Positions 35,795 through 44,671 of a stretch of DNA of 64,000 nt are shown piece by piece. Made by a program: the position numbers and the translations under genes. How positions within the stretch are numbered: position 1 is the first letter of the stretch; the number at the start of each line of letters is the position of its first letter. The stretch comes from JBDWFY01 sp965275915 (GTDB lineage: Bacteria; Pseudomonadota; Alphaproteobacteria; Rhizobiales; Stappiaceae): contig CBDHYI010000007.1 of NCBI GenBank assembly GCA_965275915.1, positions 2,108,001 to 2,172,000 on the forward strand. Direction: 5' to 3'. The notes under the pieces are model-generated. The model had not been told where the DNA came from, did no database searches, and saw only the letters and a list, made by a program, of their open reading frames with translations.

Positions 35795-38065
35795 TTGATT
35801 CGCAGTAACCTCGCCGGACCGCGCGTCTTGCTCCGCCGCCTCAGGGAGGTCATGGCAGAGCCGATCAGCGCACAGGAACGGCTCGATAAAATAGTGGTTC
35901 TGATTGCCGCGAACGTGGTCGCCGAAGTGTGCTCGGTCTATATCCTGCGCGCCGACGGGGTGTTGGAACTCTATGCGACGGAAGGACTTAACCCGTCTGC
36001 CGTTCATACCACGTCGCTGAAGGTCGGCGAGGGCCTTGTCGGTGTGATCGCCTCCGAAGCGCGTCCGTTGAATTTGCCCAATGCGCAGGCGCACCCGGCC
36101 TTTGCCTATCGTCCGGAGACCGGCGAGGAGATCTTCAACTCATTTCTGGGCGTGCCCATACTGCGCGCCGGTCGAACGCTCGGCGTTCTGGTCGTTCAGA
36201 ACAAATCGCACAGATCCTATTTTGAAGATGAGGTCGAGGCACTTCAGACCACGGCAATGGTCATCGCCGAGATGGTTGCGGCCGGCGAACTTGAAGCGCT
36301 CGCCAAGTCAGGCACGAAACTTGATCTCAGCCGCCCCATGCAAATGGACGGGATCCCGCTGTCCGAAGGTGTCGGGCTCGGCCACGTGGTGCTTCATGAG
36401 CCACGCGTCGTTGTCACAAATCTGATTGCCGAGGACACCGACAAAGAGCTGCAACGCCTGGAAAACGCTGTCGACAAACTGCGGCTCTCTCTGGACAATA
36501 TGCTGAACCAGCGCGAAGTCGCACAGCACGGAGAGCACCGGGAGGTCCTGGAAGCCTATCGCATGTTTGCTCACGATCGGGGCTGGGTCCACAAGATGAG
36601 CGAGGCGATACAGAACGGCCTGACGGCAGAAGCGGCGGTTGAAAAAGTCCAGAGCGATATGCGGGCGCGCATGATGCGCCAGACCGACCCCTATCTGAGA
36701 GAACGCCTGCATGATTTCGACGATCTTGCCAATCGTCTGATCCGGCAGCTCATGGGCCGTCCCTCCGGGGCCGTTGCGGAAGATTTGCCGCAGGATGCTA
36801 TTATCGTCGCGCGCAATATGGGTGCGGCCGAACTCCTGGACTATGACCGGACCCGGGTTCGGGGCCTGGTGCTTGAAGAAGGTGTTCCGACCAGTCATGT
36901 GACGATCGTTGCCCGGGCACTGGGAATTCCCACCGTCGGGCAGGTTGAGGATGTCACGTCATTTACTGAAAGCAATGACCCGATCATTCTGGATGGTGAT
37001 ATCGGGACGGTGCATATTCGTCCGGCGGCGGACGTGGAGATGGCTTTTGCCGAAAAGGTGCGGTTTCGAGCGCGCCGGCACGCACAATACAGGCGGTTGC
37101 GCAATAAGCCGACCCTGACCAAGGACGGGAAGGAAATTACAGTCAGCCTCAATGCCGGGCTGATGATCGACCTTCCGCATCTGGAAGAATCCGGCGCGGC
37201 CGGCATCGGCTTATTCCGGACCGAGTTGCAGTTCATGGTCGCATCCAGTTTTCCCAGAATGGGAGAACAGCAGGCGCTTTATTCGAAGATTGTCGACAGC
37301 GCGAACGGCAAGCCGGTGACGTTCCGGTCGCTTGACATTGGTGGCGACAAGGTTCTGCCGTATCTGCGGGCCATTCAGGAAGAAAACCCCGCAATGGGCT
37401 GGCGAGCCATCAGGTTGGGGCTTGACCGGCCGGGTCTGCTGAGGACGCAGATCAGGGCGTTGTTGCGGGCAACGGCCGGTCGTGAATTGCGGCTTATGTT
37501 TCCGATGGTCACGAATGTAGACGAGTTCCGCCGGGGGCGGGACCTTGTCGAACGCGAGCTTAAACACCTGCGCAGGCACCGGCACATGACGCCCAAACAG
37601 GTCCATTTGGGTGTCATGATTGAAGTGCCCTCGCTGCTCTTTCAGCTGGACGAACTTCTGGGCGAGGTCGATTTTGTGTCGGTCGGATCAAATGATCTGT
37701 TTCAGTTCTTCATGGCCGCGGATCGGGGCAATACCCGGCTTTCGGATCGCTTTGACACGTTGTCCGTCAGCTTTCTGCGCGCGCTGAAACTGATTGTCGA
37801 AAAAGCCGACAAGCATCATATACCGGTGACGCTCTGCGGCGAATTGGCCGGCAAACCGCTTGAATGTATGGCGCTGCTGGCAATGGGCTACCGTTCGATT
37901 TCAATGGCCCCTTCGTCGATCGGTCCGATAAAGGCAATGCTGCTTGAGCTGGACACCGACCGGTTGCGGGCCCGTTTTCTGCAGAAACTGGACACGGCCG
38001 GAAACGGTGGGGATATTCGAACTTTCCTGCGCAGCTATGCACAGGAACACGAGATTCCCGTATAG
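35795..38065 (+). CDS. ptsP: PtsP, enzyme I of the nitrogen phosphotransferase system (EI-Ntr)
   Basis: The 756-residue protein has an N-terminal GAF domain (about residues 20-165, DKIVVLIAANVVAEVCSVYI through TTAMVIAEMV), then the PTS enzyme I body with the phospho-His in TSHVTIVARALGIPTVG and the PEP-binding GIGLFRTELQFM and SVGSNDLFQFFMAADRG. It takes phosphate from PEP and passes it to NPr and EIIA-Ntr, reporting nitrogen status through its GAF domain. The start is a TTG at 35795 by alignment with the usual N-terminus; it is the least certain part. It lies between lysC and prfA. Confidence 0.93.
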   Translation: MIRSNLAGPRVLLRRLREVMAEPISAQERLDKIVVLIAANVVAEVCSVYILRADGVLELYATEGLNPSAVHTTSLKVGEGLVGVIASEARPLNLPNAQAHPAFAYRPETGEEIFNSFLGVPILRAGRTLGVLVVQNKSHRSYFEDEVEALQTTAMVIAEMVAAGELEALAKSGTKLDLSRPMQMDGIPLSEGVGLGHVVLHEPRVVVTNLIAEDTDKELQRLENAVDKLRLSLDNMLNQREVAQHGEHREVLEAYRMFAHDRGWVHKMSEAIQNGLTAEAAVEKVQSDMRARMMRQTDPYLRERLHDFDDLANRLIRQLMGRPSGAVAEDLPQDAIIVARNMGAAELLDYDRTRVRGLVLEEGVPTSHVTIVARALGIPTVGQVEDVTSFTESNDPIILDGDIGTVHIRPAADVEMAFAEKVRFRARRHAQYRRLRNKPTLTKDGKEITVSLNAGLMIDLPHLEESGAAGIGLFRTELQFMVASSFPRMGEQQALYSKIVDSANGKPVTFRSLDIGGDKVLPYLRAIQEENPAMGWRAIRLGLDRPGLLRTQIRALLRATAGRELRLMFPMVTNVDEFRRGRDLVERELKHLRRHRHMTPKQVHLGVMIEVPSLLFQLDELLGEVDFVSVGSNDLFQFFMAADRGNTRLSDRFDTLSVSFLRALKLIVEKADKHHIPVTLCGELAGKPLECMALLAMGYRSISMAPSSIGPIKAMLLELDTDRLRARFLQKLDTAGNGGDIRTFLRSYAQEHEIPV

Positions 38066-38115
38066 GATCATTACCCTGACTTTTGTTCGCTAAGGAACGC
38101 GGAGGGCAATGCGCT

Positions 38116-39192
38116 ATGTTGGCGCCCGCCAAACTCGACACTCTTCTGGATCGTTTTGCGGCAATTGAGTCGCAAATGGCGTCCAATCCGGATCCGGACA
38201 CCTATGTCAGGTTGTCGCGCGATTATGCCGAACTTGAACCGGTGGTGGCGATGATCAGAGATCTCCGCCAGGTTGAGAAGGATCTGGCCGGCATCGATGA
38301 ACTGCTGGCCGACCCCGACACCGATGCCGAGATGATTGAAATGGCGCAAAGCGAGCGCCCCGATCTCGTTGAGCAACTGGAAGCGCTTACTCATGACGTT
38401 CGGCTGGCGTTGCTGCCAAAGGACGCGGCGGACTCCCGCAGTGCAATATTGGAGGTGCGTGCCGGAACAGGTGGAGATGAAGCCGCCCTGTTCGCCGGCG
38501 ACCTGTTTCGGATGTATCAGCGCTATGCCGAATTGCATAAGTGGCGCGTGGAAGTGATGTCCGCAAGCGAAGGTGAAGTGGGCGGTTACAAGGAAGTGAT
38601 CGCGTCCGTGACCGGGGAAGGCGTGTTCGCACGGCTGAAATTCGAATCCGGAGTGCATCGCGTGCAACGCGTTCCGGAAACGGAATCCGGCGGGCGCATT
38701 CACACCTCCGCTGCGACGGTGGCGGTGCTCCCGCAAGCGGAAGCTGTCGATGTCGATATAAACCCGAACGACTTGCGGATCGATACGTTCCGGGCATCCG
38801 GTGCGGGTGGGCAACACGTAAACACAACGGATTCGGCAGTCCGCATCACGCATGAACCGACGGGTATTGTTGTTGCCGTGCAGGACGAACGATCTCAGCA
38901 TAAAAACAAAGACAAGGCGCTGAAGTTGCTCCATGCCAAAATTTTCGAAGTTGAACGGGAGCGGGCCGCAAGCGAACGCGCCGAGGCGCGAAAGGGTCAG
39001 GTCGGATCGGGAGATCGGTCAGAACGTATCCGCACCTATAATTTCCCGCAGGGCCGGGTGACGGATCACCGGATCGGACTGACACTCTATAAGTTGGACA
39101 ATGTCATCGCCGGTGACGGGCTGGACGATGTGATCGATCCGCTTATTCTCGATCATCAGGCGGCGCTTCTGAGTGCTGAGGAAGACGCTTGA
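38116..39192 (+). CDS. prfA: Peptide chain release factor 1
   Basis: The 358-residue protein has the GGQ peptidyl-hydrolysis motif at residues 231-233 (ASGAGGQHVNTTDSAVRI) and the stop-codon-reading PET tripeptide at about 188-190, which is specific to RF1 (UAG/UAA). GGAGGG lies about ten bases before the ATG at 38116. Its stop overlaps the prmC start (TTGA), so the release factor and its methylase are translated together. Confidence 0.97.
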   Translation: MLAPAKLDTLLDRFAAIESQMASNPDPDTYVRLSRDYAELEPVVAMIRDLRQVEKDLAGIDELLADPDTDAEMIEMAQSERPDLVEQLEALTHDVRLALLPKDAADSRSAILEVRAGTGGDEAALFAGDLFRMYQRYAELHKWRVEVMSASEGEVGGYKEVIASVTGEGVFARLKFESGVHRVQRVPETESGGRIHTSAATVAVLPQAEAVDVDINPNDLRIDTFRASGAGGQHVNTTDSAVRITHEPTGIVVAVQDERSQHKNKDKALKLLHAKIFEVERERAASERAEARKGQVGSGDRSERIRTYNFPQGRVTDHRIGLTLYKLDNVIAGDGLDDVIDPLILDHQAALLSAEEDA

Positions 39193-40067
39193 GCGATCAA
39201 ACCGCATTGGGAACGGTCTACAGAGAAGTAAGGGATCGGTTTCGGAACGCAGGATTGAGCACTCCGGAATTGGATGCGCGGGTTTTGATTTCGGACGCGC
39301 TGGACACCGAGCCGGCAAGCCTTCTTGTCGATGAGCATCGTCTCTTGGAGGCGCAGCAACTTCAGGTGATTGAGAATCGGACCGCTCAGCGGCTTGACGG
39401 CATGCCGGTTGGCCGCATTCTCGGACGCCGCGGATTCTGGGGTTTCGATCTGGAACTGAATGACGCCACGCTTGAGCCGCGGCCCGACACGGAAACACTG
39501 GTTGAAAGTGTTCTTGATTGGCTTTCGGTTGAAAAGCGCCTTGATGACCCGGTTCGGGTCCTGGACATTGGAACCGGATCCGGCGCGATCCTGATCGCGT
39601 TATTGAGCGAACTTCCGATGTCCCGGGGCGTTGGAACCGATGTTTCTCCCGAAGCAGCCGGGCAGGCATGGCGCAATCTCCAATCTGCCAATATGGGTGC
39701 GCGGGGCTGTATTGTTTGCTGTTCCTATGCTAAAGCGCTGCTTGGCCCGTTTGATATCGTGGTCTCCAATCCGCCCTATATTCGTCGTTCGGACATTCCG
39801 TCACTGGACCGGGAAGTTCGGGCATACGATCCTCTTCTTGCCCTGGATGGAGGGACAGATGGATTGACGGCCTATCGGGAAATTGCCGCGGCCGGTGGAG
39901 GGTTTCTGGATAAGGCGGGACGGCTCTTCGTAGAGGTCGGCCATGATCAGTCGGGTGAGGTGATCGACATTTTTTTCGCAGAAGGATTCTGTAACGCAAA
40001 CACTATCAAAGACTTGTCCGGTCACGAGCGTGTCATTTCAGTCACGCCACCGGAACTTTCGCGTTGA
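39189..40067 (+). CDS. prmC: Release factor glutamine methyltransferase PrmC
   Basis: The 292-residue methyltransferase has an N-terminal helical domain, the SAM motif VLDIGTGSGAILIALLSE and the catalytic NPPY (VVSNPPYIRRSDI). It methylates the Gln of the GGQ motif in release factors. The TTG start overlaps the prfA stop, which is the usual coupling. Confidence 0.95.
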   Translation: MSDQTALGTVYREVRDRFRNAGLSTPELDARVLISDALDTEPASLLVDEHRLLEAQQLQVIENRTAQRLDGMPVGRILGRRGFWGFDLELNDATLEPRPDTETLVESVLDWLSVEKRLDDPVRVLDIGTGSGAILIALLSELPMSRGVGTDVSPEAAGQAWRNLQSANMGARGCIVCCSYAKALLGPFDIVVSNPPYIRRSDIPSLDREVRAYDPLLALDGGTDGLTAYREIAAAGGGFLDKAGRLFVEVGHDQSGEVIDIFFAEGFCNANTIKDLSGHERVISVTPPELSR

Positions 40068-40543
40068 AACAAATCTGTCGCAAAAATACACTTGGAAATC
40101 CCGGCCGAAAGGGCTAGGTTCAAAGGGCTGGAGCCCGGTACAGTCAATCGATTGCCTCTGACGTCTGTACGAACAGGGTGAAGCGCGGTCACCAAGTCTT
40201 AGTGTTTGGAGATGCCGAGGGAATCATCGGCTTATAGTCTGTTGCGGAACGCATTCGGGGATGCGCTGTCTGCTTCGGAAGGAGAAAAGCCGATATCAAG
40301 GTGTGATCGATGTCCGGCTTGGGATACGATCGGCAGCCAGATGCAATAATTTTCGACCCCTTTGGCAGAGGGAATATCGCAACGATGGTGGAATTCCATT
40401 GTTCGACAACTGTTCAATTGGCTTGGGCCTGTCTGAATTCAGGAGTTCGGCAGGTAACGGTAAACAGACCGTATTTCATGGTTGGGTGTAGATATCTCAC
40501 AGAATATTCCCCAATCCGATGCTCTTAAAGAGATCACGGCAGT
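40068..40543. other. Intergenic stretch before the DUF4167 gene
   Basis: These 476 bases contain no ORF I can support. There is no recognisable RNA gene. The promoter of the DUF4167 gene is presumably in the AT-richer right part (about 40430-40520). Confidence 0.5.
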
Positions 40544-41383
40544 ATGAGACAGAATAATCAGAATCAGAATAAGCAACGCATGCGTGGGCGTGGCGGTCGC
40601 AAGGGTCCGAACCCGCTGACACGGACGTATGATTCCAATGGCCCTGATGTAAAAGTGCGTGGTACAGCGCACCACATCGCAGAGAAATATCAGCAGCTTG
40701 CTCGAGATTCTCAGGCCTCCGGCGACCGCATTATGGCGGAAAACTATCTGCAGCATGCCGAACATTATCTGCGCATCGTTGCCGCAGCCCAACCATCGAA
40801 CCAGCAGCATCAATCCTCCCGTTCCGGTTCGGACAATGCAGACCGGGATCAGCAGTCCCCCGCAGCAGACAATCCCATTTCCGTGCCGGTTATGGCAGCT
40901 GACGCACCCCAGCCGGTTGTCGACGGAATTCCCGATTTCAATCAGAAACACGGCGGCAACGGATCGGTTGCGCCGCTGTCGGAGCAGGATCGCGAGGGCG
41001 CGGGACAGGCAAATGGATCCGCGGAGCCGATGGCCGGCTCGGCCGAGGACGAGGAAAGCAGGCCTCGCCGCCGCACGCGCGGCAGTCGTGGACGAGGATT
41101 GCGTCGGTCTTCTCAAAACAGCAGGCCCGGTTCAGAAACGGCTGTCGCTCCAAGCGATGGCGAGGTTCAGGCGACCGAGGAGGTTAAACTGGTGTCTGAT
41201 GCTCAATCGGAGGCATCGGAGGCCCGCGACCAGGAAGCGCCGGTAAGGCGCCGTCGCCGATCGGCAAAGACTGTTGCTGAAGCAGCGCCGGCCGAAGATG
41301 CAGGTGCCAAATCAGGCGAAACGGAAACCGGTGAAACCGGTTCGTCGGATTCAAGTCCGGCGGCGGATCATTTAGCGGGATAA
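40544..41383 (+). CDS. DUF4167 family protein
   Basis: The 279-residue protein has the DUF4167 N-terminal domain (about residues 1-90): MRQNNQNQNKQRMRGRGGRK, DVKVRGTAHHIAEKYQQLAR and AENYLQHAEHYLRIV. The rest is low-complexity, first Asn/Gln/Ser and Pro, then Arg-rich (RPRRRTRGSRGRGLRRS) and acidic, so probably disordered and possibly RNA-binding. Function unknown. It sits between prmC and clpB, as in many Hyphomicrobiales. Confidence 0.88.
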   Translation: MRQNNQNQNKQRMRGRGGRKGPNPLTRTYDSNGPDVKVRGTAHHIAEKYQQLARDSQASGDRIMAENYLQHAEHYLRIVAAAQPSNQQHQSSRSGSDNADRDQQSPAADNPISVPVMAADAPQPVVDGIPDFNQKHGGNGSVAPLSEQDREGAGQANGSAEPMAGSAEDEESRPRRRTRGSRGRGLRRSSQNSRPGSETAVAPSDGEVQATEEVKLVSDAQSEASEARDQEAPVRRRRRSAKTVAEAAPAEDAGAKSGETETGETGSSDSSPAADHLAG

Positions 41384-41993
41384 AGTGGAGTAGCGCCGGA
41401 AAGACGCCACTTGATTTGACACCGTCAAACGGCTCCATTCCCGTTCAAAGTGCGCCAGAGCGTTTTGGCTGAGCGGACTCACTCAAAACGCTCTCATTGT
41501 TTGTTTTGTCGCGTATTCCCATACAAAAACCGCTCACACCTTTTACGTAAATACCGTAATCGCTGTGATCGAGAGTCTGCAATAGCTTGCGTGGCAGGGT
41601 GAGATCGCGGGCACCCGTATCGCGGCCGGCGTTCGCCGGGGCGCAGCGTTGTGTCCGTTTGCAGCGCAGAGCTAATCCAGAGAACATTTGGCAACGCGCC
41701 TTGCGGGGCGGTCTGAATTTGCCGGTTAACGCCCCCGACATTGGCTCCGGAAACGCGGGCCGGTGAGGCCGGATTATATGTTATTCTTAGCAATATTTGA
41801 CGATCGGAAACGGTCCGGCCACCGGATTGGAATTTACCTTAAAAGAAGCTGTCCGGTGCTATTGCTGTTGTGAATATGCAACACTATATGCAGTTTGCGG
41901 CCGGTCAATGCGGTCGGGCGAGGGCTTTGTAAGACTCGCGAAAAATCCACAGCATCAGCGTGCTTCGGGCGTTTGATGGTTAGGAGTTAGGGT
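41384..41993 (+). other. Intergenic stretch between DUF4167 and clpB, with a terminator-like hairpin
   Basis: agagcgtttt (41457-41466) pairs perfectly with aaaacgctct (41485-41494), followed by cattgtttgttttg, a likely terminator for the DUF4167 transcript. The rest carries no accepted gene. I looked for a heat-shock (RpoH) promoter ahead of clpB and found no clear CTTGAA/-10 pair. Confidence 0.6.
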
Positions 41994-44591
41994 ATGAATT
42001 TAGAAAAATATACGGAACGCGTGCGCGGATTTCTCCAATCTGCGCAAACAGATGCCATGGGGCGCGGGCACCAGCAATTTCTGCCGATCCACATTTTGAA
42101 GGTTCTGCTTGACGATTCGGAGGGCCTTGCGGCCGGTCTTATTCAGAGAGGCGGCGGTCAGGCGCAGGTTGCACTGGAACGCGTCAGCAGTGCTCTTGAA
42201 AAACTGCCGAAGGTTTCCGGCGGCAACGGGCAACTCTATATGGCCTCCGAAACGGCACGCCTTTTTGCCGGTGCGGAAAAACTGGCGGAAAAAGCCGGAG
42301 ATTCTTTTGTCACCGTCGAGCGGCTTCTTCTTGCGATTGCGTTGGAAAAGGGAACCGAGGCTGCGAAAATTCTGGCCGATGCCGGCGTGACGCCAAGTAC
42401 GCTCAATGCGGCGATTGAAGCTCTGCGTCAGGGACGGACGGCCGATTCCGCATCAGCGGAAAACCAGTATGACGCGCTGAAAAAATATGCACGCGACCTT
42501 ACGGAAGATGCCAAGAGCGGCAATCTGGATCCGGTCATTGGCCGGGATGAGGAAATTCGCCGGACGATCCAGGTTATCTCCCGCCGAACCAAGAACAATC
42601 CGGTTCTGATCGGCGAACCCGGTGTTGGCAAGACCGCTATTGCAGAAGGTCTGGCTTTGCGGATCGTCAATGGCGATGTGCCGGAGTCGCTCAAGGACAA
42701 ATCCCTCCTGGCACTCGATATGGGAGCTTTGATTGCGGGTGCAAAATATCGCGGTGAATTTGAAGAACGTCTGAAGGCGGTTCTCAGCGAAGTGCAGGCA
42801 GCTGCCGGCGGGATCATCCTGTTCATCGACGAAATGCACACGCTGGTCGGTGCCGGCAAGGCCGATGGCGCGATGGACGCGTCCAATCTGCTGAAGCCTG
42901 CCCTGGCGAGAGGCGAATTGCACTGCGTCGGTGCGACGACGCTTGATGAATACCGCAAGCATGTCGAGAAGGATGCGGCACTCGCCAGACGGTTCCAGCC
43001 GGTATTTGTCTCGGAGCCGACGGTTGAAGACACGGTCTCCATTTTGCGGGGCCTGAAAGAAAAATACGAGCTGCACCATGGCGTTCGGATCACCGATACA
43101 GCGCTTGTTGCGGCCGCAACTCTGTCAAACAGGTATATCACGGACCGTTTTCTGCCCGACAAAGCGATCGATCTGGTCGATGAGGCATCCAGCCGCCTGC
43201 GCATGCAGGTCGATTCCAAACCGGAAGAGCTGGACGAGCTTGACCGGCGGATCATTCAGCTGAAGATCGAGCGCGAGGCACTGAAAAAGGAGACGGACAA
43301 GGCATCCAAAGACCGTCTGGTTAAACTGGAAAAGGAACTGTCGGATCTTGAGGAGGAGTCAACGGCTCTCACAAATCGCTGGCAAAGTGAGAAGGAAAAG
43401 CTTTCCTCGGCCCAAAAGCTGAAAGAACAGCTGGATCAGGCGCGCAGCGACCTGGAGATCGCGCAGCGGCAGGGCGATCTCGCCAAGGCCGGAGAACTCG
43501 CCTATGGCGTCATTCCTGATCTTGAAGCCAAGGTGACAGCGGTTGAAGAGTCCGAAAATGCCGGCGAACTGATGGAGGAAGCCGTGACGGCCGACCATGT
43601 GGCACAGATCGTGTCGCGATGGACAGGCGTTCCGGTCGACAGGATGTTGCAGGGCGAAAAGGAAAAGCTCCTGCGCATGGAAGATGAAATCAGCAAGCGG
43701 GTTGTCGGTCAGGCCGAAGCGGTTCATGCCGTCTCAACGGCCGTGCGCCGTGCCCGCGCCGGTCTGCAGGATCCGAACCGTCCGATCGGGACGTTCATGT
43801 TCCTCGGCCCGACCGGTGTCGGTAAGACCGAACTCACCAAAGCACTGGCGGCGTTTTTGTTTGATGACGATCAGGCGATGGTCCGGATCGATATGTCCGA
43901 ATTCATGGAGAAACACTCCGTTGCCCGTCTGATCGGCGCGCCTCCCGGCTATGTCGGCTATGAGGAAGGCGGATCGTTGACCGAGGCAGTCCGGCGGCGT
44001 CCTTATCAGGTGGTTCTGTTCGATGAAATCGAAAAGGCCCATTCCGATGTCTTCAACGTGCTTCTCCAGGTGCTGGATGACGGACGATTGACGGACGGTC
44101 AGGGACGGACGGTCGATTTCAGCAACACGCTGATCATCATGACGTCGAATCTGGGCGCCGAATTCCTTGCTGTGCAAAATGAGGGCGAAGACTCCGATGC
44201 GGTGCGGGACGAGGTCATGGGCGTCGTTCGCACCGCATTCAGACCCGAATTCCTCAACCGGTTGGATGAGATCGTGTTGTTCCATCGCCTGCAGCGCAGT
44301 CAGATGGCGGCAATTGTCGATATTCAGCTTGTTCACCTGCGCGGCCTTCTTGAGGACCGGAAAGTCACCCTGGATCTTGATGAGTCAGCACGTGAGTGGC
44401 TCGCCAACAAAGGATACGATCCCGCATATGGCGCGCGGCCGCTCAAGCGGGTCATCCAAAAGCAGGTTCAGGATCCGCTGGCGGAAAAAATCCTGTCCGG
44501 CGACATTGCCGACGGCGATCGCGTGACGGTCACCGCCGGCACCGACCGGTTGCTGTTTTCTACGGACAAGGATGCCATTCAGGCAGCCTGA
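41994..44591 (+). CDS. clpB: Chaperone ClpB
   Basis: The 865-residue Hsp100 disaggregase starts with the double Clp N domain, then AAA1 with Walker A GEPGVGKTAIAEG and sensor block VGATTLDEYRKHVEKD, a coiled middle domain (about residues 410-530) that is specific to ClpB, and AAA2 with GPTGVGKTELTKAL and RIDMSEFMEKHSV. It unfolds aggregated proteins with DnaK. GGAGTTAGGG lies before the ATG. The length is standard. Confidence 0.98.
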   Translation: MNLEKYTERVRGFLQSAQTDAMGRGHQQFLPIHILKVLLDDSEGLAAGLIQRGGGQAQVALERVSSALEKLPKVSGGNGQLYMASETARLFAGAEKLAEKAGDSFVTVERLLLAIALEKGTEAAKILADAGVTPSTLNAAIEALRQGRTADSASAENQYDALKKYARDLTEDAKSGNLDPVIGRDEEIRRTIQVISRRTKNNPVLIGEPGVGKTAIAEGLALRIVNGDVPESLKDKSLLALDMGALIAGAKYRGEFEERLKAVLSEVQAAAGGIILFIDEMHTLVGAGKADGAMDASNLLKPALARGELHCVGATTLDEYRKHVEKDAALARRFQPVFVSEPTVEDTVSILRGLKEKYELHHGVRITDTALVAAATLSNRYITDRFLPDKAIDLVDEASSRLRMQVDSKPEELDELDRRIIQLKIEREALKKETDKASKDRLVKLEKELSDLEEESTALTNRWQSEKEKLSSAQKLKEQLDQARSDLEIAQRQGDLAKAGELAYGVIPDLEAKVTAVEESENAGELMEEAVTADHVAQIVSRWTGVPVDRMLQGEKEKLLRMEDEISKRVVGQAEAVHAVSTAVRRARAGLQDPNRPIGTFMFLGPTGVGKTELTKALAAFLFDDDQAMVRIDMSEFMEKHSVARLIGAPPGYVGYEEGGSLTEAVRRRPYQVVLFDEIEKAHSDVFNVLLQVLDDGRLTDGQGRTVDFSNTLIIMTSNLGAEFLAVQNEGEDSDAVRDEVMGVVRTAFRPEFLNRLDEIVLFHRLQRSQMAAIVDIQLVHLRGLLEDRKVTLDLDESAREWLANKGYDPAYGARPLKRVIQKQVQDPLAEKILSGDIADGDRVTVTAGTDRLLFSTDKDAIQAA

Positions 44592-44612
44592 TCAGGATCG
44601 GTTGCAGACAGG

Positions 44613-44644
44613 AAAAAAGCCGGCTCCAACGGGCCGGCTTTTTT
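44613..44644. terminator. Bidirectional rho-independent terminator
   Basis: aaaaaagccggc (44613-44624) and gccggctttttt (44633-44644) form a perfect 12-bp stem. It ends clpB on the plus strand and the M23 peptidase gene on the minus strand. Confidence 0.92.
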
Positions 44645-44671
44645 ATGCGCTCCGAACCGTCAGGTATCGGT

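Noticed and set aside
40261..40491. 76-residue plus-strand ORF before DUF4167
   Set aside because: No family resemblance, overlapping alternative frames, and poor start context.
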